A stretch of DNA of 46,267 bases from Planctomycetia bacterium. GTDB taxonomy: Bacteria > Planctomycetota > UBA1135 > UBA2386. The stretch's first letter is position 1. Each line of letters begins with the position of its first letter. The stretch spans positions 1 through 46,267 of the forward strand of contig SXPB01000169.1 of the NCBI GenBank assembly GCA_005776475.1, given 5' to 3'. Below are positions 17,033-24,730 of the stretch, piece after piece. The notes beneath the pieces are model-generated. The model saw only the letters and a program-made list of their open reading frames with translations. It was not told where the DNA came from and did no database searches. A program made the translations under genes and the position numbers.

Positions 17033-17890
17033 TCAGCGCCCGCGCACCAGCGCTGCCGCGAACTCCGGCGGCACCGCGGCTTCGATGACGATCGCGCGGC
17101 GATCGCGCGGATGCGGCAACGACAAGCGCTGCGCGTGCAGCAACAGCCGCGGGCCGCGCACGCCATAGCGGTCGTCGCCGACCACGGGATGCCCGAGCCA
17201 GGCCAGGTGCGCGCGGATCTGGTGCTTGCGCCCGGTGTCGAGCAACACCTCGAGCAGGCTCGTCTGCACGCCGCGTTCGACGGTGCGGTAGCGAGTGCGC
17301 GCAGCCTTGGCATCGGCATGGTCGCCGACGCGCACACGCAGGTTCTTGTCCTCCCACAGCGGCCGATCGATCTCGCCTTGCGCAGGCTCGGGATGTCCAG
17401 CGACGACGACGGCGTAGGCCTTCTCGGCGTCGGCCCAGGCCGCCTGCACCGATTCCTTGACGTCCCGCTGCTTGGCGAACAACAACACGCCCGAGGTCTC
17501 GCGGTCGATGCGATGCACCGGCCACAGGTCCAGGTCGCGACCGCGCCCGAGCTGCTTCTGCAGCATCGCCATCGCCGTGCGCTGCCGTTCGTCGTCGCTC
17601 GCCACCGACAACAGCCCGCACGGCTTGTCGATCGCCACCAGATCCTCGTCCTCGAACAGGATGGGCAATGCCGGCCCCGATGTACCGCGCGTCGCCTCGC
17701 CCTTGCCGCGGATGGTGACCACGTCGCCCACGGCCACGCTCTGGTCGTGGCGCGCCGCCGGCACTCCGTTCACGTCGATGCATCCGAGCTGCAGCCGCTG
17801 GCGCAGCGTGTTGCGACTCCACGTCGGCAACCCGGCGGCAAGCACGTCGACCAACCGGCCGGCCGCAGCGACGACGAGACGATCGGCCAT
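17033..17890 (-). CDS. RluA-family pseudouridine synthase
   Basis: A 285-residue enzyme that isomerises uridine to pseudouridine in rRNA or tRNA. An S4-like RNA-binding domain occupies about residues 20-62 (RNTLRQRLQLGCIDVNG). The catalytic motif HRIDRETSG (126-134) carries the essential Asp129. The KPCGLLSV segment and the late GRKHQIRAHLAWLGHP segment are also hallmarks of the RluA/C/D group. The specific uridine cannot be assigned. The ATG at 17890 shares one base with the stop of the upstream hydrolase (TGATG), indicating coupled translation. Confidence 0.92.
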   Translation of the reverse strand: MADRLVVAAAGRLVDVLAAGLPTWSRNTLRQRLQLGCIDVNGVPAARHDQSVAVGDVVTIRGKGEATRGTSGPALPILFEDEDLVAIDKPCGLLSVASDDERQRTAMAMLQKQLGRGRDLDLWPVHRIDRETSGVLLFAKQRDVKESVQAAWADAEKAYAVVVAGHPEPAQGEIDRPLWEDKNLRVRVGDHADAKAARTRYRTVERGVQTSLLEVLLDTGRKHQIRAHLAWLGHPVVGDDRYGVRGPRLLLHAQRLSLPHPRDRRAIVIEAAVPPEFAAALVRGR

Positions 17891-19164
17891 CAGGGCACCA
17901 CCACGCGCGCCACCGGCAGGAAGGTGCGGTCGAAGCGTTCGACGAACTCGCGCAGCAGCACGGCGACTTCGGACACCGCCTTCTTCTTGGTCGAACGCCC
18001 CTGGAAGCGCACGTCGACGGCGCCGTCCTTGCCGAGTTGCTCTGGCGTCAGCAACAGCGAGAAGCCCGACGCATGGGTGGCATCGGCGACGAACCGCCCC
18101 TGCCCCTTGTCCTCGACGACGACGCGCGCAGTGATCGCGGCGTAACGATCCAGCAGGTATGCCCGCTTGCCGGCTTCGTCGAGCGCTTCGTAGGCGTTCA
18201 GGTTCACGCTGGGCGTCGCCTCGGGCGTCGCCTTGGGATGACGACCGGTGACGTCGACCCAGAACGCACGCGTCTCGGTCGGATCGGCCGCGGTGCGCAC
18301 GGCACGCGTGGGCCGCGGCGACCTTCGTTTGGCGAAGAACGCATTCCCATCGACCGCCGCCAGGTCCGCGTCGTGCCCACGATCGGGAAACTCGTGCAGC
18401 ACCGCCGCGCGGTTGCCGAATTTCTGCAGCCGCGCGAACGCGAGCCGCAGGTTGGCGAGCAACATTGCATCGTCCTGGCTGCCTTGCAGGTCGAGGATCG
18501 GCAGGTGCGCGATGTTCTCGAGGTAACGCAGGTTGTTGCGCGCACCGACTTCGAGGCGCGGTCCACCGACGACCGGCAAGGCCCCGGCGAAAAGGTCCGG
18601 ATGGCGCAGCGCGAGGTCCCACGCCAGATGCCCACCCTGCGACCAACCGCCGACGAAGATCGCGTTCTCGTCGATGTTCGCCTGCCGCCGCGCCCACCGC
18701 AGCGCGGCGAGATTGGCGGCGCGTTCACGCGGCGAGAAGTGGTAGCCGGGCTGGCGTTCGATCGACGTGATCGCGAGCACGAACATGCCGATGCGGTCGG
18801 CGATCGCTTCCCAGTGCAGGTACTCGCGGGCACCGGTCCCGCCAGCCCCGTGGCCCCACAGCAGCAGCGGGGCTGGCTTCGCCACGTCATAGCCCTTCGG
18901 CACGAACAGGAAGATCTCGACGGCGACGGTCTCGTCGAGCACGCGCAGTTCGACCTTGTGGCGCGAGGGTCCCGCCTCCATCGGCGCGAACGTGCCGAAC
19001 GCGGTGCAGGCGGCGCGCCAGGCGTCGAGCTCGGCGACCTTCTTCTGCGCCAGCGCGTCGGCAGCGGCGCGACGTTCGACGGCGGTCGGCAGGTCGACGG
19101 CGCGGGTGAGTTCGCCGACGAGGCCGGACCCTTGCGGAATCGCAAGCAGAACGGTGGCGAGCAT
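17890..19164 (-). CDS. Exported alpha/beta hydrolase (esterase/peptidase-like)
   Basis: A 424-residue protein with a short hydrophobic leader (MLATVLLAIPQGSG). The alpha/beta-hydrolase features are the LLLWGHGAGGTGA oxyanion segment, the nucleophile elbow GGWSQGGHLAWD, an Asp in the QGSQDDAML strand and His in DRGHDAD, as in polyhydroxybutyrate depolymerase-like and acetyl-xylan-esterase-like enzymes. The C-terminal 120 residues form a separate basic/beta region. The ATG at 19164 is preferred because it begins the leader; GTG at 19173 is possible, and a much longer open frame upstream has no signal-like start. It overlaps the pseudouridine synthase gene by one base. The substrate is unknown. 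Confidence 0.8.
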   Translation of the reverse strand: MLATVLLAIPQGSGLVGELTRAVDLPTAVERRAAADALAQKKVAELDAWRAACTAFGTFAPMEAGPSRHKVELRVLDETVAVEIFLFVPKGYDVAKPAPLLLWGHGAGGTGAREYLHWEAIADRIGMFVLAITSIERQPGYHFSPRERAANLAALRWARRQANIDENAIFVGGWSQGGHLAWDLALRHPDLFAGALPVVGGPRLEVGARNNLRYLENIAHLPILDLQGSQDDAMLLANLRLAFARLQKFGNRAAVLHEFPDRGHDADLAAVDGNAFFAKRRSPRPTRAVRTAADPTETRAFWVDVTGRHPKATPEATPSVNLNAYEALDEAGKRAYLLDRYAAITARVVVEDKGQGRFVADATHASGFSLLLTPEQLGKDGAVDVRFQGRSTKKKAVSEVAVLLREFVERFDRTFLPVARVVVP

Positions 19165-19315
19165 GTTGGTGAGCACGCCGAAGAAGGTAGCAGGCTTGTC
19201 GAGGTTCCCCCAACCGATGGATGGGGCCTCAGGCAAACGTGCCCCGTGGCCTCGGATGGCATCCCTGGAGTATCCTCCGCTCGTCATCCCCACGAACCTG
19301 AGCCTGGACACCCGT

Positions 19316-19552
19316 ATGAATTGGCGCGACCGGCTATCGACGTCTCCCGATGTCTGCCACGGCCGCGTGTGCATCCGCGGCACGCGAATCATGGTTTCGG
19401 TGGTGCTCGACAACCTCGCTGCCGGCCGTTCGGTTGAAGACGTGCTGGCCAGCTACCCATCGCTCGCCCGCGATGACGTGCAGGCGGCGATGCACTACGC
19501 CGCCGAACTGGCGCGTGAAGGCATCGTGCCGTTCCTGCCCGGGGCGGCATGA
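19316..19552 (+). CDS. DUF433 antitoxin-like protein
   Basis: A 78-residue protein of the DUF433 family, a small winged-helix-type DNA-binding antitoxin. It has the family signatures GRVCIRGTRI near the N terminus and LAAGRSVEDVLASYPSLARD in the helix-turn-helix region. The gene overlaps the next gene by 4 bp (ATGA at 19549-19552). Together they form the known DUF433/DUF5615 toxin-antitoxin arrangement. The 151 bp between this start and the divergent hydrolase start must hold both promoters; no convincing palindrome is visible there. Confidence 0.88.
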   Translation: MNWRDRLSTSPDVCHGRVCIRGTRIMVSVVLDNLAAGRSVEDVLASYPSLARDDVQAAMHYAAELAREGIVPFLPGAA

Positions 19553-19929
19553 CGTTGCGCAAAGCGGCTAGCTTCAAGGTCGACGAGAACCTGCCACAGG
19601 AGCTGACCGAACAACTTCGTCAAGCGGGCTTCGACGCGATGAGCGTGCTCGACCAACGCCTGGGCGGCGCGATCGATGAAGTGCTTGCTGCGAAGTGCGC
19701 CGCCGAACTGCGCACCATCGTCACGTTCGACCTCGAGTTCGGCGACGTTCGGAAGTACCCACCGGGTGACCATGCGGGGATCATCGTTCTTCGTTTGACC
19801 CAGCAGGATGTGGGCCACGTCCTGGCGGTGTTTGCGAAGGTGATCGACGTGCTGGCCGCTCGTTCGCCGAACGGTCAGTTGTGGATCGTCGATGAGCGCG
19901 GGATCCGAGTCCGCGGCGCCAGCGCCTAG
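19549..19929 (+). CDS. DUF5615 PIN-like toxin
   Basis: A 126-residue protein of the DUF5615 family, a PIN-like nuclease fold. FKVDENLPQELTEQLRQAGF places Asp12 and Glu13 at the first acidic site, and TIVTFDLEFGD places Asp61 at the second. Partner genes of this family encode DUF433 antitoxins, as here. RNase activity is expected from the fold, but the target is unknown. The stop codon forms the first bases of a hairpin (19926-19960). Confidence 0.85.
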   Translation: MTLRKAASFKVDENLPQELTEQLRQAGFDAMSVLDQRLGGAIDEVLAAKCAAELRTIVTFDLEFGDVRKYPPGDHAGIIVLRLTQQDVGHVLAVFAKVIDVLAARSPNGQLWIVDERGIRVRGASA

Positions 19930-19960
19930 CGGACCGTCCCCGACCGTCAGCGGTCGCTAG
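19926..19960 (+). terminator. Hairpin at the end of the DUF433/DUF5615 operon
   Basis: CTAGCGGACCG (19926-19936) pairs with CGGTCGCTAG (19951-19960) over 10 bp with one bulged G, leaving a 14-base loop. The left arm includes the toxin stop codon. There is no T tract after it, so intrinsic termination is uncertain; it may instead stabilise the 3' end. Confidence 0.35.
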
Positions 19961-20038
19961 GACCCAGCGCGAAAATGCGGGGGGCGCCCTTGCGACTTCG
20001 CCACGCCAGCGGTCCCGTGCGCGACGGCGAGCCCAAAC

Positions 20039-20599
20039 ATGCGAACCCACCTGGTCGTGCTCTGCTTCCTGTCCGTCGGATGCCACGCACCGATGGCGTC
20101 CTCAGCCAACGAGCCGAGCCACGACCGCGCCACGGTCGAGTTCGATCCGGAAGCCAGGCTCGAAGCGCTCGGCATCACGCTGACCCAACCCGCGTCGCCG
20201 GTGGCCAACTACGTGCATGCGGTTCGTTCGGGCAACCTCGTGTTCTTGGCGGGCAAGGGCCCGACCAAACCCGAAGGCGGCTTCGTCACCGGCAAGGTAG
20301 GCCGCGACCTCGACGTCGCCGCGGGTCAACACGCGGCCCGGCTCGTCGGCATCGCCCAGCTCGCCGTCTTGAAGGCAGAGTTGGGCGACCTCACTCGCGT
20401 GCAGCGCATCGTCAAGGTGCTCGGCATGGTGCAGTGCACCGAAGACTTCACGCAGCAACCCGAAGTCATGAACGGCTACTCGGACCTCATGGTCGAGGTC
20501 TTTGGCGAACGCGGCCGGCATGCACGTTCGGCCATCGGCGTTGGTGCGTTGCCGCGCAACATCGCGGTCGAAGTGGAGATGATCGTCGAAGTGCGATGA
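20039..20599 (+). CDS. Exported RidA/YjgF-family protein, possible lipoprotein
   Basis: A 186-residue protein. After a hydrophobic leader ending in FLSVGC (Cys15, an imperfect lipobox) and a roughly 20-residue linker comes a full RidA-type domain (about 40-186). ARSAIGVGALPRNIAVEVE contains Arg163, equivalent to the substrate carboxylate-binding arginine of RidA enamine/imine deaminases, and GNLVFLAGKGP is the usual early strand. Cytoplasmic RidA proteins hydrolyse reactive 2-aminoacrylate; an exported form implies another role or substrate. The start ATG gives the leader directly. It stands 109 bp after the toxin gene and is convergent with the HEAT/coiled-coil gene. Confidence 0.82.
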   Translation: MRTHLVVLCFLSVGCHAPMASSANEPSHDRATVEFDPEARLEALGITLTQPASPVANYVHAVRSGNLVFLAGKGPTKPEGGFVTGKVGRDLDVAAGQHAARLVGIAQLAVLKAELGDLTRVQRIVKVLGMVQCTEDFTQQPEVMNGYSDLMVEVFGERGRHARSAIGVGALPRNIAVEVEMIVEVR

Positions 20600-20627
20600 T
20601 CGATCGGTGCGTTGTCGGATGCTCGCC

Positions 20628-21395
20628 TCAGCGGTCGCGCGGCGCGAGCGTTCGCGAGGCTTGGCGGCGCACCTTCTCGTCGGCGTCGCCGGACGAAGCC
20701 GCCGTCAGCGCTTCGCGCACGCCGGGCACGTCCAGGTACTTCACCAACGTCTCCGCCGCCTCTTCGCGCACCCGCGCCTCGCCATCGACCTGCAGCGCTT
20801 GCACGAGCGCGGGCGCGAGGGCCGGGTGCGTGCTCCTGCCATCGGCCTGGCGCCACACGTCGGCGCGGATCGCCGGGTCTTTGCTCGACAGGCCCAGCTG
20901 CACGATCGTGGCGACCGCGGCATCGTCGTAGGCGTTCGATTCGAAGCGCAGCTTTTGCCAGGCAGCGATCTTGTCGGCTTCGGCGGTGGCGGCAACGACC
21001 GCGTGCTGCAGCTCGGCGAGGGTGGGCTTTGGTGGTGCCGCAGCGGCTTCCGCAGCCTGGTCGCTGGCTGGCGCGTTCGTGCGGGCACCTTGGCTCCATC
21101 GCGCGACGGTCTGTTCGAGGACTTCGAGCCTTCGCCGGGCTTCGGCGTCAACGAGCAGCGCCGGCGCGCGTGCCGCATCGGCGGTGGGCGATTCGCTCGA
21201 CACGGCGGGCGTTGGCACCGCGGCAGCGGCGGCAAGTGCTGCTACACGTTGCTCGAGGGAGTCGAGGCGATGCGGCAGTTCGTCCGCGCCCGCAGAGACG
21301 GGTGCAGCCTCGGCGGGAACGGCGAAGCGACTGCTGGCGAAGCCGGCAAGGGCACCGGCGAGAAGGGCGACGACGACGGACACGCTGGCGTTCAT
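20628..21395 (-). CDS. Membrane-anchored coiled-coil / HEAT-like protein
   Basis: A 255-residue protein. Residues 5-26 form an N-terminal membrane anchor or signal. Two heptad-like helical segments follow (LDSLEQRVAALAAAAA and LLVDAEARRRLEVLEQTVAR) separated by Ala/Pro-rich linkers. The C-terminal 110 residues form HEAT-like helical pairs (DPAIRADVWRQADGR and GEARVREEAAETLVKYLD). The ATG at 21395 has GGAG eight bases upstream and overlaps the stop of the preceding membrane-protein gene (ATGA). As the last gene of the GntR-ABC operon it may be an accessory or scaffold of the transporter; that is inference from context. Confidence 0.75.
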   Translation of the reverse strand: MNASVSVVVALLAGALAGFASSRFAVPAEAAPVSAGADELPHRLDSLEQRVAALAAAAAVPTPAVSSESPTADAARAPALLVDAEARRRLEVLEQTVARWSQGARTNAPASDQAAEAAAAPPKPTLAELQHAVVAATAEADKIAAWQKLRFESNAYDDAAVATIVQLGLSSKDPAIRADVWRQADGRSTHPALAPALVQALQVDGEARVREEAAETLVKYLDVPGVREALTAASSGDADEKVRRQASRTLAPRDR

Positions 21396-23308
21396 GTGAG
21401 GGACTCCGAAGTTGAAGTGACAGACACCAATCGCGGAGCCGGGGCCGGTACTTCCACTCGGCGGACGTACATTCGCGGTCGCTCGCACAACAGGCCGCAC
21501 AGGGCCGCGGCCGGGCCGAGCAACCACGTCGCGATCGTCCAGAACCGCAGCGTCGACCTGTCGGCAGCGAACACGCGCAGGCGCCGCCGAACGAGCCACG
21601 CGCTCAGAGCGGCGACAACCCAGGCGAGCCCGACGAGCCACCAGCGACGGCCTTCGGCCACCACCGGATCGAACAGCCAGTGCCAGACCATGCGATTGTG
21701 CACACCGGCCCGCTCGTCCGTCGTGCATCCAGCCACCGTCTGCAGGAGCGGTGGGCGCACGGCGGTGAAGGCGATGGCGAGGCCCGCCCAGGTTCGTTCC
21801 ACGAGAGTGCGCGGCGTGAACTCGTGCCGGAACGGTTCTCCCCCAAGTCGCCCCGGCACTGCCACCGTGTAGCCGAATACGTCGACGTGCCCACGCAGAT
21901 CTTCCACCTCCGGTTCGGACCGCTCCCGCTTTCGCGTCCGGCCGATGCGGAGCAGTTCGCCGTCGCGGAACGCGTAGGCGAACTGGTCGCCGAGCAGCAC
22001 GCCTTCGTACTTGCCGATCTGGATCGAGACCTCGGGCAGATCCTCGTAGTCCGTCGCGTCGTTCGTGATGCCGGAGACCAAATCGCCTTCGGCCAAGGGC
22101 ACGCGCTGGAACCGCATCGTTTCGGTGTCGAACCGATGCAACGCATCGTCACCAAGGACGTAGGCCACCACGACGGCTGCGCCTTGCGCGCCGGTCTCCG
22201 ACCAACCGTGCACGCGGACACCCGGCCCGAAGCGATCTTCGGTCGCCGACTTCGGCACGCGCACAGGCCCTTCCTCGTACGGACACCACCAGACGTCACC
22301 GTCGAAGGTGGCGACGACGCGCCCGGTGCCCACCCGACAAGTCGATGTCAGCCCCCGCGATCGCGGCGGTTCGATGCGCAGGAACTCCTCGTAGATGCCG
22401 TAGCCGCCCCGGTTGAGCCCGTTCGCGCGTTCGATGCGTTGTCCGGTCGGCCGATGCTCGGCATCGACGACCACCCACGGCTCGCGCCATTCCGGCCGCG
22501 TCGCCAAGACGTGCTTGCCTTCGTGTCGCAACAAGGACGGATAGGCACGGTGCAGGCGCGAAACGGCGTTGCTCGTCAGCACCGTCAACCCGAACGCCAC
22601 CACACACGCTGCCAGCACGAGCCCGGGCACGAGGACGATTCTGCGGAACCGCGCCGGAATGGGAAGGTCGGCATCGAACCGACTGCCGGCGCTGCACCAC
22701 GTCCAGGCCAGGGCCGCAACGGCGATCCCAAGGTGACCGGCGACAAGGACGCTCCAGTCGGTCTGGTTCCACTCCGCGCCACTCTGCCACCAATAGACCG
22801 CCGAGAACGACAACGCGAACAACGACCCCAGCACAACCAGCCGCACCCACCAGGGGGCCGGCAGCGAGCCGGCACACAGGCCGAGCGCACACGCGGAGAT
22901 CGCCGGCACCATCGTGCCGCACATGCGCGGCACCTGTTGCCAGTGCCCAGCCTGCCAGGTCGGGTCGACGACCAGGAACACGGCATAGGCGAACACCGGC
23001 ACGAGCGCGATCCAGCCGGCCAACACGATCGCGCAACCGACGATGCGGGCGCGCAGTACGTCGCGCGGACCAATCGCCCGCTGCATCAGGTAGTCCTTCG
23101 TGCCAAACAGTTCGTCGAAGCACGCCGCGACGACGCCGAGTGCCATGCCGAGGGACCACGCCAGGTAGAACAGCGCGTCCTCGCGACCACCGTCGATCAC
23201 GAACACATCGACGAACGAGTAGCAGCAGAGCGTTGCCACCATCGCCGCGAGCCCGCCGATCAGGAACATCGCGATCCAGTGCCGATCCTTGGCCAGCAAC
23301 GCTTTCAT
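21392..23308 (-). CDS. Large membrane protein, putative ABC transporter permease with extracytoplasmic domain
   Basis: A 638-residue polytopic protein. Seven hydrophobic helices fill the first 290 residues, beginning IAMFLIGGLAAMVATLC. A largely beta, roughly 250-residue soluble region follows (WREPWVVVDAEHRPTGQRIE onward) containing propeller-like strands such as TFDGDVWWCPYEE. Three more helices close the protein. ABC-2-type permeases associated with GntR-regulated ATPases often look like this in their helical part; the big soluble insert is unusual. The ATG at 23308 overlaps the ATPase stop (ATGA). The long open frame that extends upstream into the ATPase gene is a shadow. The substrate is unknown. 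Confidence 0.78.
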   Translation of the reverse strand: MKALLAKDRHWIAMFLIGGLAAMVATLCCYSFVDVFVIDGGREDALFYLAWSLGMALGVVAACFDELFGTKDYLMQRAIGPRDVLRARIVGCAIVLAGWIALVPVFAYAVFLVVDPTWQAGHWQQVPRMCGTMVPAISACALGLCAGSLPAPWWVRLVVLGSLFALSFSAVYWWQSGAEWNQTDWSVLVAGHLGIAVAALAWTWCSAGSRFDADLPIPARFRRIVLVPGLVLAACVVAFGLTVLTSNAVSRLHRAYPSLLRHEGKHVLATRPEWREPWVVVDAEHRPTGQRIERANGLNRGGYGIYEEFLRIEPPRSRGLTSTCRVGTGRVVATFDGDVWWCPYEEGPVRVPKSATEDRFGPGVRVHGWSETGAQGAAVVVAYVLGDDALHRFDTETMRFQRVPLAEGDLVSGITNDATDYEDLPEVSIQIGKYEGVLLGDQFAYAFRDGELLRIGRTRKRERSEPEVEDLRGHVDVFGYTVAVPGRLGGEPFRHEFTPRTLVERTWAGLAIAFTAVRPPLLQTVAGCTTDERAGVHNRMVWHWLFDPVVAEGRRWWLVGLAWVVAALSAWLVRRRLRVFAADRSTLRFWTIATWLLGPAAALCGLLCERPRMYVRRVEVPAPAPRLVSVTSTSESLT

Positions 23309-24234
23309 CGTGCACCTCCGACGGCTTCCGCTTCGACCTCGCGCAACAGGCCCGGTCCTGATGTTCCGGTCACGTCGAGGAACAGTTCTTCCAGCGTCGG
23401 CGGCGCCGCCGCGACCAATTCGCCCGTGGCACGCAGCTCGGCGAGTTGCTCCGGCGACGCGTCGAGCAGAGTGAGTTCGTGCCCACCGCGCCGCACCGCA
23501 CTGCGCAAGAGGTGTGAACCCGTCGGTGGCGCGCCCCCTGGCCGCGGCGTCCACAGACAGCGCAGCACGCGCCGCTTGACGTCGTCGAGCGTCGCATCGA
23601 CGACGAGCGCGCCATCGTGCAGGATGCCGACGCGATCGGCGATGCGTTCGACATCGGTCAGGAAGTGCGAGCTGAACAACACCGCACAACCGGTGTCGGC
23701 CAGCAGGTCGATCAGCGCATCGAGCAGTTCGCGCCGCATCACCACGTCGAGGCCGAGCGCGGGATCGTCGCACACGAGCAGATCCGGATTGCCGGCCACA
23801 GCGAGCACCACGCACAGCTGGGCGCGCTGGCCACGCGACAGCCGCGTGATCCACTGGCCGGTGCGCAGACCACATCGCTGCAGTGCGCGATCGGCGAACG
23901 CACGCCGGAAGCCTGGTCGCGTGCCGGCCTCGAACGCAACCGCGCCACCGACGGTCATGGTCGGGTAGAGCCGGTGCTCTTCGCCGACCCAACCGATGCG
24001 TCCCCGATCGGCCGGCCCCAGCTGCTGGCTCTCGATGCCGAACACCGACGAGCGCCCCGCGTGCGGCTGCAGGAAGCCGAGCAGGATGCGCAACGCCGTG
24101 GACTTGCCGGCTCCGTTGCGACCGAGCAGCGCATAGACCTGCCCCGGCTGCACCGACAACGACAACCCCCGCAACACCGGCTGCTTGCCGAACCAGCGTT
24201 GCACACCGTCGAACGTCACCACCGGCGAACTCAT
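23305..24234 (-). CDS. ABC transporter ATPase
   Basis: A 309-residue ABC nucleotide-binding protein. It carries Walker A GRNGAGKST (38-46), a Q-loop-region segment GWVGEEHRLYPTMTV, the signature LSRGQ, Walker B LLVCDDPALGLD and the H-loop SSHFLTDVERIADRV. The residue after the Walker B aspartate, normally the catalytic glutamate, is Asp, a change seen in some YtrB-like ATPases that may slow hydrolysis. After residue 230 a C-terminal extension of about 80 residues resembles the regulatory tails of ABC-2 exporters. It is flanked by 4-bp overlaps with the GntR gene and the membrane-protein gene. Confidence 0.93.
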   Translation of the reverse strand: MSSPVVTFDGVQRWFGKQPVLRGLSLSVQPGQVYALLGRNGAGKSTALRILLGFLQPHAGRSSVFGIESQQLGPADRGRIGWVGEEHRLYPTMTVGGAVAFEAGTRPGFRRAFADRALQRCGLRTGQWITRLSRGQRAQLCVVLAVAGNPDLLVCDDPALGLDVVMRRELLDALIDLLADTGCAVLFSSHFLTDVERIADRVGILHDGALVVDATLDDVKRRVLRCLWTPRPGGAPPTGSHLLRSAVRRGGHELTLLDASPEQLAELRATGELVAAAPPTLEELFLDVTGTSGPGLLREVEAEAVGGAR

Positions 24235-24632
24235 GACTGCCTCCGCTTGGTTTCGAACTGCACGTCGTCAAGCGCCTCCGCCACGGCCTTCTTCACGTCC
24301 TCAGGACGGAAGCCGAGGTGGTAGGCCTCGGTGACCATGCGTTTGGCCAGATCGGTCAATTGCCGCCGCTTCTCGCCCTGCGCGAGGTCGCTGCCGCGGT
24401 CGCTGAGAAAGCACCCCGCCCCCTGCCGCCGCACCACGACACCGTCGCGTTCGAGCACTTCGTAGGCGCGCACCACCGTGTTCGGGTTGATCGCCAGTTC
24501 GCGCGCCAGCTCGCGCACGCTCGGCAGACGATCGCCAGGCTTCGCCGTGCCTTTCGCCAAGGCGGCCTTCACGGCGAACACCACCTGCTCGAACAGGGGC
24601 TCCGGCGACCGGGAATCGATGTGGATCAGCAT
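24231..24632 (-). CDS. GntR-family regulator (YtrA-like)
   Basis: A 133-residue regulator. The winged helix-turn-helix occupies the first 75 residues (PLFEQVVFAVKAALAKG, GDRLPSVRELARELAINPNT, VVRAYEVLERDGVV), and a short helical tail of about 50 residues replaces the large effector domain, which is the YtrA subfamily layout. Such regulators repress ABC operons that they head. The ATG at 24632 is chosen because it begins the HTH domain directly; an upstream frame start at 24677 would read through the promoter and operator. The 3' end overlaps the ATPase start (ATGA). A nested palindrome lies 10 bp upstream. Confidence 0.92.
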   Translation of the reverse strand: MLIHIDSRSPEPLFEQVVFAVKAALAKGTAKPGDRLPSVRELARELAINPNTVVRAYEVLERDGVVVRRQGAGCFLSDRGSDLAQGEKRRQLTDLAKRMVTEAYHLGFRPEDVKKAVAEALDDVQFETKRRQS

Positions 24633-24641
24633 CGCGAGTGT

Positions 24642-24671
24642 TTGCACTGTTCTAGTGCAAGTAGAACAGTG
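24642..24671. promoter_or_regulatory. Nested palindromic operator of the GntR-ABC operon
   Basis: Two perfect inverted repeats overlap. CACTGTTCT (24645-24653) pairs with AGAACAGTG (24663-24671) across 9 bp, and TTGCACT (24642-24648) pairs with AGTGCAA (24654-24660) across 5 bp. They sit over the predicted -10 and spacer of the operon promoter, so binding by the GntR product would block RNA polymerase. Confidence 0.75.
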
Positions 24672-24677
24672 AGTCAA
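24649..24677 (-). promoter_or_regulatory. Predicted sigma-70-type promoter of the GntR-ABC operon
   Basis: On the minus strand TTGACT (24677-24672) and TAGAAC (24654-24649) are separated by 17 bp. The -35 matches consensus at five of six positions and the -10 at four. Transcription would begin about 10 bases before the GntR start codon, leaving little or no leader and no visible ribosome binding site. Confidence 0.55.
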
Positions 24678-24730
24678 GCCCCACGCCGCTCGATGCAGTC
24701 CTCGACTTCGCCGCCCCGCCTACGCCGCCC

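Noticed and set aside
19267..19278. GGAG-TATC-CTCC inverted repeat upstream of the DUF433 gene as an antitoxin operator
   Set aside because: Only 4-bp arms, expected by chance, and no recognisable promoter elements align with it.
18956..19315. N-terminal extension of the DUF433 gene by 120 codons
   Set aside because: It would overlap the divergent hydrolase gene and give a long Ala/Ser-rich tail that DUF433 proteins lack.
21450..21728. Longer start for the coiled-coil/HEAT gene within the membrane-protein gene
   Set aside because: The ATG at 21395 has a good GGAG site and an ATGA overlap, and begins the membrane anchor.
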